From: Plenodomus lindquistii
Taxonomy: Eukaryota > Ascomycota > Dothideomycetes > Pleosporales > Leptosphaeriaceae
NCBI GenBank assembly: GCA_025504975.1
Contig: JANUWI010000009.1
Span: 434,001-498,000, forward strand
Direction: 5' to 3'
Length of the DNA stretch: 64,000 bases
Part shown: positions 10,249 to 20,980 of the stretch, piece after piece
Layout of the letters: each line of letters opens with the position of its first letter
Numbering within the stretch: position 1 is the stretch's first letter
Notes under the pieces: generated by a model
Databases searched by the model: none
The model's input: only the letters and a program-made list of their open reading frames with translations
Told to the model about the DNA's origin: nothing
Made by a program: the position numbers and the translations under genes

Positions 10249-12968
10249 ATGCACGACACGGCTGCACCCACGCCCGGCCATCGCCGCAACAAGTCTGCTT
10301 CGGTGCTCAAGTCGATTATTTCCTCAAAGACACACAAGCGCGCACCCTCGGACGGCACGGCGCTGGGCAAGCACCCGCTCGCAGACGCCCCGTACATTGC
10401 TGCCACCGGCTTCCACACGCCATTGCTGCCGCCAGACCACCCCCACAGCCAGCTGCGCCCCACGACCCGCGCAGAGAATATCCCCTTCAGCCCGCCGTCG
10501 CCGCACAAGTCGCACGACAGCCGATCGGTGAGCCCCAAGAAGAGCCTGCACAAGAAGACGCTCAGCTCCGTCTCGCTGCGGTCGCTGGCCAAGAGGGAGG
10601 ACAAGCCAAAGGAGAAGGAGTCGTCTGAGGCGCGACGCGCACGCAAGGACGAGGAAGCCGCCGACAAGCCTAAGAAGACCAAGTCGTCGGCCAATCTCTC
10701 CAGCATGTTCGGCAGAGGCAAGTCAAGAGACCGCCAGCAGTCGCCCGTCAAGGGGAGCCGCGACAAGGAGAACACGACCCCGCCGACCTCGACCACATCT
10801 TATGGCCCCCCGCAGACTCCCATCTGGGCCGAATTCAGCACGCGCGACGAGGTCACTGCAACCACCAAGGTGCCCCTCAACGACCAGCGCCCGAGCAATG
10901 ACGACGGCATTACTCGATACACATCTCAAGAATACTCGCCCACCAAGCAACGCGACTTCTTCGAGTTTGGCCAGCCATCGCTGCAAAAGCGGCCCGCGCA
11001 GAAAGAGCGACCGAAATCCATGGTGGTTCCTAAGACGACCTCTGCGGCCTCCATACTAGACACCTTCTCGCGCAAGAAAAGTAGTGACCGCGTGCCGCTA
11101 TCAGACACAAAGGGCAATGAGAGCCGCCAGCGAGACAGCTCCCCCACCAAGAACACTCCCTCGAGGCCAGTGTTTGGACGGGCCAGTACCGACACAAGTG
11201 GAAAGGACGTCCAGCTGAAGACAGTGGCGCCTCCCTCGCCAACTAAGAAACCGAACAGGGTCATGGCTGCTGTTGCTGCTTTCAATGGTAAGGCCAAGCA
11301 GACGGAGGCTGCTCCAGTCGTCCCGACCAAGCTAGACCCAAAGGTGGTGGACGCCGAGTTCGAGGCGGTCCTGGTAAGTCAATCTCTCACGGTGGTGGGA
11401 GCTACAACTAACAAGGTCAGGAATCACGAAACATTCCTACTCACCAACGCGGTCAGATGCGCACTCTGAAGCTCGAAGTCAAGGCCGATTTCGTTCGTAT
11501 GCACAAGCTTGATGGATCACAGACTTCGCGGGCAACATCATCACATTCATCCATAAACGAGAAGACGGACCAAGCACCAGCGCGGTCCTCCAAGTCCCGA
11601 AACGGGTCGATAGAGGAGGACACGGTATCAAACCAGGCAGACAAGTCCGCCAACTCGACCAAGCGTGAGCGCCCACGGAGCCGGACATTCAACTTCGCCA
11701 GGAATGACTCGCCAACAAAGAAGCAGAAGGGTGAGATTGGAGAGCGCAAGACCTCATCGAAGCCTCAGCCAATCCCCAGATGTCCTTCCTCACGATCACT
11801 GGCGTCAAATGCCTCTGACCGTTCTGTTTCGAACGGAGCCAAGGCTGTCAAGGCGGAAGAATTCATCTCCTACCTGAAGAGGACTACAAAGCCACAAGAT
11901 GTCGAGATTGGTAAACTGCACAAGCTTCGGTTACTTTTGCGCAACGAGACAGTGGAATGGGTTGACAACTTCATCCAAGAAGGCGGCATGACCGAACTTG
12001 TCGGTCTTCTCCACCGCATCATGGAGATTGAGTGGCGAGAGGATCATGAAGACACTCTCCTGCACGAGCTTCTGCGCTGTCTCAAGGGCTTGTGCACCAC
12101 AGCTACAGCCCTAAAGCAGCTCAAGGAAATCTCAACCACGCTCTACCCAGCCCTGCTGGCCATGTTGTTTGACGAAGAGCACAAAGGTCCTAGCGAGTTC
12201 ACTACGCGTGAGCTCATCATCGAGATCATCTTCGCTCACATCTCCATGGCACCAGAAGATGAATTGCCAGCCCGTGCCAATGAGTTGCTCAAGTACCTCA
12301 AAGACCCCGTCAAAGAGAAGGAGACCTCAACTGTTCCCTTCATCCTACAAATGCACACCGCGCGCCCCTACCAAGTATGGTGCAAGGAACTGTCCAACGT
12401 CACCAAGGAAGTCTTTTGGATATTCATCCACAACCTCAACGTCATTCCCCTCCCTCGCCCGTCTTCCCCCTCGGACTCTCCCAAGTCTTACGCCAAAGCC
12501 CACTTCCCCGGCCAGCGCGCCATTGTCCCCGCAGCACCCTACGTCGGCGGCGTAGAATGGGATGCCACAAACTACCTCGCCACACACATCGACCTCCTCA
12601 ACGGCATCATCGCATCTCTACCCACAGCCTCCGCACGCAACGAACTGCGCTACGAGCTCCAGATCTCCGGCTTCGAGAAGGTGATGGGCGTGATCCGCGC
12701 TTGTAACCCCAAGTACTACGGCGCTGTGCACGACAGCGTCAAAGTTTGGGTTGGCGCCGCGCTGGCTGATGACTGGGATGTCAAAACTGTGCGTATGGGT
12801 GCGGGCGATGGCAAGAGCAGTGTGAGTCCGATGAAGCAGAGCCCGACGAAGAAGGTGGAGCCGCCGCCGCAATTGCAGGCTCCGAAGATGGACCTGGGGC
12901 TTGGACTGGGGTTTGAGAAAGAGATTGCCATTGGCAATGTTGGAGGCAAAGACGACGACTGGTTCTAA
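10249..12968 (+). CDS. Formin-like GTPase-binding protein (GBD/FH3 only)
   Basis: Exons 10249-11373 and 11421-12968 give 890 aa, with a 47-nt intron (GTAAGT...CTAAC...CAG). The first about 370 residues are basic, Ser/Pro-rich and probably disordered. The splice joins AEFEAVL to ESRNIPTHQRGQMRTL, recreating the start of the formin GTPase-binding domain. The FH3/armadillo region follows, for example GGMTELVGLLHRIMEIEWRE and LLRCLKGLCTTATALKQL. The protein stops soon after (DDDWF), with no proline-rich FH1 and no actin-nucleating FH2. Similar fungal proteins are annotated as GTPase-binding protein Rid1. A role downstream of Rho GTPases in polarity or septation is inferred. An upstream in-frame ATG exists at 10165; I prefer 10249 (MHDTAAPTPGHRRNKS). 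Confidence 0.8.
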
Positions 12969-13125
12969 TGAGGACCGACCTCTGTTCCACGGATCGTCCC
13001 TCCCGAAGATATGTGTTGGGCAACGCCATCTCAACTCTGGATAAACCACCCCCCTTTGGATCCCCAAAAATTAACGCATTCACGAACCTTTTCCTTCGGC
13101 GTTATTCACGGGTCTCTTGTCTACG

Positions 13126-13152
13126 CATCATCATCACCATCATCATCACCAT
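13126..13152. repeat. CAT-type trinucleotide microsatellite
   Basis: An imperfect CAT/CAC run of about 27 bases in the 3' region of the formin-like gene. Confidence 0.8.
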
Positions 13153-13430
13153 CTTCTTCCCATCATTCTTTTTGCGCCGCCGCTTAGTGCAGCAGCGCGC
13201 CCTTCACGAGAACGAAATCAGCATGCATGGGATATGACCATTTTTTTTGACACGAATGAATTCACGCCTGTTTTCTGTTTTCTTGTTCGGGGTAATAACC
13301 AACCAACCCATTCTTTAGAAAAACACAATGAGCATGATTGCGTTTTGTGAGTGTACATACATTATCGAGAATCGATTATTTGCTTTTCACGGAGTAGCGA
13401 GGGGCGTAAGTGTGCTTTTCGGGAGTAATG

Positions 13431-13450
13431 GGAAGGAAGGAAGGAAGGAA
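13431..13450. repeat. (GGAA)5 microsatellite
   Basis: Five perfect GGAA units in non-coding sequence. Confidence 0.9.
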
Positions 13451-13701
13451 GAGTTGATTGGGGTGGGGCTGATTATAGTAAATATACGAGTTTCATTGTT
13501 CTTGTTGGATTTGTGTTATGAAGACGTGTGTGTGGTGTGAGATTGTGTGCTTTTGATGGTCGTGTCGTGAAAGTGTTAGTTATCATGATAGGATGCTATG
13601 CTATCAGGATGATCTACTATATAGCTGTCTGGTCCCTTGCCAACGAGTCTCTACCTTGCCATCCACGCCTCATTCACAGGCTGCGTAACAAAAGGATATA
13701 G

Positions 13702-14893
13702 TCAGCTACTCAGCGCCGAATTCGCAAGTTGCATCCGGCGTCCCCATCCACCATAGATCCAACCCACTGCATCGGCCATGTCGTGGTGATACGGCGTCCA
13801 TTCTACACAAGTCATTAGCACCCTCCAACCAACTGACCAAGCATCACATCCACGCCGTGCTCCAGCTCATCAAGACATGGCGTGCGTAACATGAGAAGAG
13901 AAAAGAAAATCAAAAAAACATACCTTCCGGAGCAAACCCCCCCTCCATATTCTTCAACTCCTTCCAGCTCGTGCGCCGCGTAAGTCCCAACTGCACTGCC
14001 CTTGCTCTCTTCCCTCTCTTCGCCACAATGCGGACTTCACCTTTCATTTCCTGTTCTGGTGTTCCCAACCGCCAATTCTCTATAACTCTGTGGCCCGGAA
14101 TCGCACGCCAAGGCTGCATAATCCTTCCATCTTCCGTCTTTATATTTCCAGTCGCCGAGTCCTGTGCAAAGGGTACAATCCACATTTGCACTCCAGCGCC
14201 TCCAGCTGCATCCTCGCCATCACGCTCTTTGATGAGGGCATCCCAAGTCGCCGGCTGCGATTCACGTTTTCTCCGTGCGTCGTAGCCCGAGGCGATAAAG
14301 TCTGTGCAAGGGGTGGTGTAAACGAGTTCTCGCCAGCCGTTGGAGTGGAGGAGCGCTTCAATGTCAAAGTAGGTGGTTAGATCGCGCCAGCCGTCGCCGA
14401 GGCCGAATCCGTGCCAGCAGTCTTCTACGGTTAGTGTGTTTAGACAGAGACCTGGGAAGAGGGATAGGGCGTTGGAGGCGTAGTAGGTGGGGTAGTACTC
14501 TGCGCGGCCGGAGAGGTAGAGTGGGAAGGGGTAGCCGCGCAGTCGTATGTAGCGGAGGCGGTGGATGACTGATTGGTCGAGGGAGAAGAGTGTGGTGAGG
14601 AGGTTTTCTGTGCCGCGGAAGTGTAGGGTGCAGTTTAAGGGGAGGTGGCGCCAGGCTTCGGTGTAGATTTGACGATTGGTGAGGAGGAGAGCTGTGCGTG
14701 TGCAAGGGTCGGGTTGTTGCGCGGTGGAAGAGTTGTTTGGGTGTTTGAAGCCGTGGCGGATGGTGTAGCTGCTGAAGAGAAATTCGTAGATGAGTTCGCG
14801 AAGTTCGACGGGGAGCGTCAGGAGGTTTGGAGAGTCCATTGCGGTTCCTGTGGTGGTTTGGCGCCAGTTGTTGATTTCGGAGGGTGGGAGCAT
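13702..14893 (-). CDS. F-box-like fungal protein
   Basis: Exon 1 is 14893-13924 and exon 2 is 13802-13702, with a 121-nt intron (GTATGT...TGTAG), giving 356 aa. Near the N-terminus, LLTLPVELRELIYEFLFSSY is typical of short F-box-like motifs that open many fungal proteins of unknown function. It is followed by LLLTNRQIYTEAWRHL, also typical of the group. The second exon adds EEWTPYHHDMADAVGWIYGG and ends SALSS; without it the reading frame stops after a few intron-derived residues. A start at 14839 (MDSPNLLTLP) is an equally plausible alternative to 14893. The substrate, or any SCF ligase role, is unknown. Confidence 0.7.
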
Positions 14894-15596
14894 GGTATGA
14901 TAATTGTACGTAGTTGGCCTGGATTCGTTGGTTTCAGGTTGTTATTACAAAGTCGCAAACGGTGATTGTAGCCAGCAAGGATGCGTTGGAATGCAGTGCG
15001 ATACAATGCTTCTGGAAGCTTACTCCTGCTTCCCCGCCGATGCCGTGCGTGCAATCCCACCAACCGAGGCTAACAAGCTCAAAGCACGAAGATCAGATCC
15101 TCGTATCTCGCAAGAAGGCAAGCCGAGACTGCAAAATCCAAGCATGCATTTCATAAGCGGGGATGCAAGATATAAGCAAGACACGGCGCCGTAGTGGCCC
15201 AATGTGCATAAGTGTTAGGGATGACGTTCAAGCAAGTCAGGCTCGCAACAGCAAACTAGGAAGTTAGCGTGCGTCAGATTGGTCGCCATGCTCGGTAGGA
15301 CGACGCAACCATCCAAGAGATAACAGCTTCGACGCCTGTCATTTGTTGCTTCCATGTCACGCGTGGTGCGCCAAGCGTGTGAATGATAATCAAGTCCGGC
15401 AGGGTCTTGACCACACAAGATCGGTACGGTTTGCATTGCGGTTCGCTATAGGATATTATTCTGGCTAAGGTATGTGTAGAGTATAAATGGGTGCGCATCG
15501 TTTGGGGTATCGTTGAGGGTGTGCCTGGGTCTCGGAGGACTCCTCGACCCGTTGTGAGTCGCTGTGTTCCATAGCCTTGCGCATTCGTGGGTTGAA
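14894..15596. other. Intergenic, 0.7 kb
   Basis: This holds the promoter of the F-box-like gene and the 3' UTR of the prenyltransferase gene, both on the minus strand. No convincing gene was seen. Confidence 0.4.
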
Positions 15597-16780
15597 TCAG
15601 TCCAGCTTCGACCGCCCTCGGCCTCGTTGTTGTTCCTCGAGTAGCTTCTTCTGTTGCCATTGCCACTCGACTAACACAGGGAGGAATTGCCACAGATCAA
15701 AGTCCGGCCAAAGACACTTGAGAAAGACGATGGATGTGTTTTCGTGGCATTGCCAAAGCATAAAGTCACTCAGCCGCTCGACGCCAGACGTCCGGACTAG
15801 CAAGTCCAATGGCGGGGCGTCGGCTGTCATCATGTTGTCTGTTAGGGTCTGTGCGCTGATTGTCTCGGGATCGAGGAACGCAGGACCATAAGACGAGTCG
15901 TCTTTTTCTGATGGATTGATTACCGTTGACGTCGATGAAGAGCGCTCATCTTCAGCAAGCGCTATGTCTTTTGAGCCATCTGACAGTCGCTCGTCGGGCT
16001 GTTCGGCTCCAGCATCTGTGTCTTCCTCGAGCATTTGTTTCCGTATATGCTGTGTTATGTGTGATTCGGAGAAGGTGCGTTTCGAGGGTGTAGGGAGGTT
16101 GTGGATGGGTGTTCCATATGTCTCAACCGTCTTCATGACAGCCGTGGTGATTTCGTGTCGCGACGTGTAGGGGAAGCAGACGTTCAGGACAGCTCTGTTG
16201 GAAGTCAGTCATGTTCGTGCAGCGACTGTGGGAGGTCTGACTTCTTGTTGTGCGCCGTCATGGCCACAGCCTTGTCGACCGCCATCAGCACATCTGGCTG
16301 GATGAGCTCACGCTGGCCCAGAACCCGTACCGATGCGCCATATCTGTCCAGTAGAGCTCCATGCTCTGCGAGCTGTTGCAGCTTTACCTTGGCCATGGAC
16401 ATGAGCGCATCGACTTCATGCTTGGAGCGCTTAAAGTTCTCTATGCTAAATGCGTAGATTGTGACTACCTTGACGCCGGTCTTGTAACACACTTCAAGGA
16501 TCTGGAGGGTCAATTAGCACCATGTCATGAGAATAGAGACGTCTGAAGCAATGCATACTCTAGCCAGCGACTCAAAGCCAAGATTGTGCCCTTCTACCGT
16601 CTCAATGTGGTGGTTGCGCGCAAACCGCCTGTTTCCATCCATGACAAAAGCAACATGCTGAGGAATTGGGCCTTGCTTAAGGGATCCAATGAGTAGCTCT
16701 CGCAAACGCCTCACAGTCCATGTGACTGGGGGTGATGTTGCGAACCATTTGTGTATGCGAGAATCGTGGAGTGAACCCAT
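15597..16780 (-). CDS. Dehydrodolichyl diphosphate synthase (cis-prenyltransferase)
   Basis: Exons 16780-16559, 16501-16242 and 16194-15597 give 359 aa. Introns are 57 nt (GTATGC...CAG) and 47 nt (GTCAGA...CAG; the donor is weak). The signatures of the undecaprenyl/dehydrodolichyl diphosphate synthase family are present in order: HVAFVMDGNRRFARNH with catalytic Asp48, GHNLGFESLARILEVCYKTG, VTIYAFSIENFKRSKHEVD, YTSRHEI, and LLVRTSGVERLSDFMLWQ. The enzyme elongates farnesyl diphosphate with isopentenyl units to the polyprenyl precursor of dolichol at the ER. An acidic Ser-rich insert of about 75 residues sits between YTSRHEITTAV and the RTSG motif. Yeast homologues are Rer2 and Srt1. Confidence 0.92.
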
Positions 16781-17252
16781 GCTGGTGCTGTTGAGGTACT
16801 CAGGCCGGGGTCTGTCGGCACAAGTGTAGAATCTTCGGAATCGCTGGAGTGGCTAGAGTACAAGAGGGGGAAACAGTAAAAGCAAAACACTAAAGAGGCG
16901 GAGAACGACAGTCTGAGAGTCAGTTATGAAGCGGGCGGCATGTTGATCAGGAAGCCCAGCGCAATGGCAAGATGCTACGTAACCTGACGCGCCTACCAAG
17001 GAATCCACAAGGAGCCTCGCTGCTCGAGCGCCGCGTCTACGACAATTTTGTGGCTGAGATCGGGTGACTAAGCGTGGCGCGGCTCTTCTTTCGCTTCGGC
17101 GCTGCCAGGTCTTGCCGGGCGTCCGTCAACTCTTCGTCTTCTGCCAACCGCGAGCCTCACTTGCCGCGTCATCAGAGCTGGCCTCACCCACCACTCGTGA
17201 TATTCCTTGCGTGTTGCCGTATCCTGTTATTCATCTCACTGACGACGACACC
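16781..17252. promoter_or_regulatory. Divergent promoter region, 472 bases
   Basis: This lies between the divergent starts of the cis-prenyltransferase and the Cys-Pro-motif gene. No specific site is called. Confidence 0.45.
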
Positions 17253-18965
17253 ATGGCTGAGGAGGCGCAGAATAACACTGTCCAGCTCGCTGAGCAGCTT
17301 GCTGAAGGCTTTGTAGCGCTGAGCGGCGAGTACCAAGCCCTCTTTGATCAGCAGCGTCTGCTGGAAAGCAAGCTGTCATGGGCGAAACAACAGGTAAGCG
17401 ATAAACTGTTCTTGCTTCTCTCCCCTTTCTCTATGATGAAAAAACTTAGCTCTAGACCTGCAGCTGTACAGCGGCTTTGACAGACAACAACCACATATCC
17501 TGATCTCAACCCCACACATCCTACTCAATGGCCAACTTTCGGCAAGCTCTTTGCTGACGCGTCACAGTATCTTGACCTTTTGAAGCGATTCACACCTGCG
17601 ACGTTATCACAAGACCACATTGCATTCCTTCAAGACCTCGAACGTGTGGGCGGTGAGCTGCCGCGCGCACACATCAATTTAGTGGAGCAGCTTGCACATA
17701 GCGACGATTTCGAACGCAAGAGTCGTGCAGTGGTGATCCAAAAGGCCGAAGAAGCTACGTTGACACTGCGCTTGTCTAATGGAGAGCCAGGTGTTAAGAT
17801 CTGGAGCGGACCTTCAGCCGATGACTCCACCACGCCGTCAGAGACGAGGGCTGACGCAGTCAAGTCTCCCTTAGAGAGGGACTTCACGGTCGCCGGAACT
17901 CCAAGCAAGTTAGGCTGTCCCTTCGCTTCCACAACCGGAAGACGAAGTCCACTCGCAACACCACGCAGCTCGACTTCCAGACTGAGTCAGCGAGGCAGAA
18001 GATCACATCGTGCATCTTTCAACGATCCCATCCGCGCTGAAATCTGCGGAAACGACGTCGCGTCAGCTACCGCCTCTGTGGCTGCCTCCGGTTCCGCTGC
18101 TGTCTGTCCAATTCGTTTCATGGATCAGCATGACCCTGAGGAAGTTGCAAAGTACTTTGAAAAGCACAAGCACGAGCTGCCACGAAGTCATGAAGTCTGC
18201 ATCACTCGTTTCCAAAGTAACACAGAGAGCATAGAGCAACTGGATCGAAAGTACGGCAATCTCGTCAACATGATACAAGGTCTTGGGCAGAAGCACCAAG
18301 CTTGGCTTCCGGAAGAGCCTGAAGATATCATCGAAGAAGATGATCGAATTGTGCCCGACGACAATGAGGATGCGAAGGCGGATGCGAAGGTGCAAAGGTG
18401 GGCTACAGCAGTGTCAGCTAGTCTGCAGGGAGGTACCCCTCCACCCGAAGATTCTCTGCCAGAAGACCCAGATCCAGACGAGGCGCGAACTGCACGCTTT
18501 GATCGACCCCTCAAAGAAGTAAGGGTCGGAGAATCACCAAGTCGGCCCTGGGGCATATCCATACCAGCCAAATACACGAATGCGGATAGCTCGTCGTCAG
18601 TGGGTTCTGTGCCAACTGCATCGCCACAGCTTCCTATCGAACACGGGGAACCTACTGATCAAACACCGCAAAAAGCCGGTAAATGCCCATTCGACCATCA
18701 CGCTATGATGAATACTGCACCGACATTACCTGAGGCATCGCCGCCATCACAACCTTCACAAGAGCCTCAACACGTCCCAATGCCAAGTCCGCCGCTACCA
18801 GAACCACATCCACCGCCGCGGGCGCCAGAGTCACCGACGAGAGACGCTGGGCCACCCAATGTAATCCCACAGATGGTGTTTAATGGTCCGGTATTCCTTG
18901 GCTATCCTCCAGACCAACTGATTGCGTTATTACAAAACAGTAACCTAGGAGCCGCAATGCGGTAA
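17253..18965 (+). CDS. Conserved-looking fungal protein with three Cys-Pro motifs, function unknown
   Basis: Exons 17253-17393 and 17484-18965 give 540 aa, with a 90-nt intron (GTAAGC...CAG). The start has a good context (gacaccATGG). The N-terminal about 120 residues are predicted helical, possibly coiled-coil (ALFDQQRLLESKLSWAKQQ, then YLDLLKRFTPATLSQDH). A central conserved-looking block reads FMDQHDPEEVAKYFEKHKHE, followed by HEVCITRF and QLDRKYGNLVNMIQGLGQKH. The remainder is Pro/Ser-rich. Three Cys-Pro-hydrophobic motifs are spread along it: C192-P-F, C255-P-I and C448-P-F-D-H. The last, KCPFDH, resembles the heme regulatory motif of Hap1-type regulators. I do not recognise the family. 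Heme binding is a hypothesis only. Confidence 0.75.
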
Positions 18966-19278
18966 ATATTCTGTTCTTCACAACATTGCATTCAGGGGCA
19001 TGATTCGATTCGAGGTATTGTATTGTACTTCAAGGTAGGTGTTAATGACTTGCTCTTGAGCGCCTATGCTTTGCTTGCCATCTTGCACCTATCGTGTCGT
19101 TCTGTTCACTTCATCTCTCTCCTTGCTCATTCAAGCCCGTGCACCACCGTGCCATCGTTTGGCACGTAATCAGTCATTCTTCGTATGCTCACCTTGAGCT
19201 TCGCATTTGAGCGATGCTTGTCCCCGACGCGCCCACTCACACTAGGTTCTTGTTCGACATGCACAATACTGAAGAGGC
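18966..19278. other. Intergenic between convergent genes, 313 bases
   Basis: 3' UTR space only. Nothing else was seen. Confidence 0.5.
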
Positions 19279-19970
19279 TCACTTCTTCTTAAGGTCCGTT
19301 ATCCAGGTGCGCACGCCCTTGGCGCTATCATGTGCCGCTCGAAACACTGTTTTGGTGTAAGCTGATGTTTTGCATGTTGGGCTGGCGGCTTACACTGTCG
19401 CTCGTTCTCATCCAAGCCTCGCATGAAGTCTGCGCCTTCGCCAAGCGCACCTCGCGGATTATGAGCCTGATCAGCTATTACTGCCGCTCTGGACTTGAAC
19501 GTCTGTACAGTGTCAGCAGTAGACAGTGCATAGACTACAATACAAATTACATCACTCAGTACTTCAATCATGTCCTCTTCCTCGAATAATTCCAGAATTC
19601 TCGCGCCGAGATTGTAGAAGTGTGGTGCCAGTGCTCTTAGGTCGACGGTACGAGGGTCAGCTTTGAGCGCGTTCATGACGCGCGGAGCTAGTGCGGAAGG
19701 AGGATCCAGAGAGAGGAACGAGGTCATGTTTTGGCCGTGACTGGTGTTGGATAAACAAACATGTAACATTTGCATCAAGTCAATGAGTGGGTATTACCTT
19801 AGTGCGAGCATTTCACCGAGCCAAAGCGGAAGGTCGACTTTGGACCCTTGTTTGATATCACCGCTCATGTTGCCTTCGAGGTAGCCGAGACCAGGAACAG
19901 TAAGCTCAAAGGTACATGGCACCTTTTGGGCGTCGGTGAGGATGGCATCTACATCGTAGTAGGAACTCAT
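19279..19970 (-). CDS. PSF3: GINS complex subunit Psf3
   Basis: Four exons (19970-19798, 19740-19551, 19502-19394, 19346-19279) give 179 aa, the normal Psf3 length. The product begins MSSYYDVDAILTDAQKVPCT and continues VPGLGYLEGN and LPLWLGEMLALSHGQNMTS. It ends RAAHDSAKGVRTWITDLKKK. GINS (Sld5-Psf1-Psf2-Psf3) is part of the CMG replicative helicase and acts at origins and forks in the nucleus. Introns are 57, 48 and 47 nt. The second (19550-19503, GTAATT...TACAG) is a multiple of three and has no stop, so an unspliced message would insert 16 residues. I treat it as an intron because splicing joins EVLSD to TFKSRAAVIAD, which suits the family. Confidence 0.9.
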
Positions 19971-20980
19971 TATGACCTATTTAACAATCAACACAATTGA
20001 CTTGGAAATTCTGCATGTGACGTGTTTGTTGAGGTGTGTCAATATTAGTGGACGTGGGCGTGGCGTAACAGACGCCGTGTCGCGTGTCGTGCCACCAAGC
20101 TGCGCCGCAGGACGAATACTCTATGCAAGGAGTGGGAAAGAGTGCAAGCTGCTAGTCAAAGAGACTCGATGACGGCTAGGAAGACATGGGAGATGGTTGG
20201 CGTTGGAACAACATGGAAGGATCAGTGCTTACCGCGTCGTTTGCCTCTGTATTGCGCGTCTGCGTGTGCCTGGCGGAGGTCGGGCGGAGGAGGGTACCGG
20301 TATATAGGTAGCGCGTGTGGTTCCCGAGTGACTGACTGACGTTGGTAGTGATATCACCTCGTAGCCTCACTCATCGCCAACGCGCCGCAGAGACTGTGGA
20401 TTGGGCTTGCACTGGTCAGAGGCTGCAGTCACGTCTCTTGTGTTGCCCGCTCCATTGCCTTGTCCATCTCGAGGGTGGTCCTTCGCCTACTGCCGCCGCA
20501 CGGGAAGCACAGAGCACCTGCGTGGGGCGCCCAAGCTTCCACCTGGGACATCATAGGAACGAGGCGCCGGCTACCAACGTGAACCGCCCGACAACTGCTG
20601 CACCCACGCCTGGACGTCACCTCGTCGCCAGTCAGCCAGCACCGCATTCCCCCCCAGCGCCTACGCCGTCGTCCTATAGCGTGCATTCGCCCCTGCCGTA
20701 AGCTGTGCTCTGTTGTGGTTTCCCCAGGACATTGCCGTTCGGCTTGGTGTCGTGTGGTTACCTCACCCTCCAAGTCCCGCTCCGTCTACTGGCCCATACA
20801 GAGAGCCGCCCGTGCTAACACGCAGTGGCCGCAGACACACACACCTTGCAAGCTCCCGCAAGCCTGATTGCGCATTGCTAGCCATCGTTTGATGACCGCA
20901 TCCCACCAAAACACCACGCCCGCCCCATAGGCACGCTTCGTCCTCGCCTCCACTGCACCAGCCCTCTGGCACCCAGCACC
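19971..20980. promoter_or_regulatory. Divergent promoter region PSF3 / BLM10, 1.0 kb
   Basis: This lies between divergent starts. A TATA-like GGTATATAGG sits near 20297. Short open frames are G/C-rich without protein character. No gene was seen. Confidence 0.4.

Larger units (their letters stand above)
12969..13701. other. Intergenic between convergent genes, 0.7 kb
   Basis: This holds the 3' UTRs of two convergent genes and two microsatellites, listed separately. No gene was seen. Confidence 0.5.

Noticed and set aside
10113..10796. 227-codon antisense open frame over the formin-like gene
   Set aside because: It is a shadow of the basic, Ser/Pro-rich coding sequence on the plus strand.
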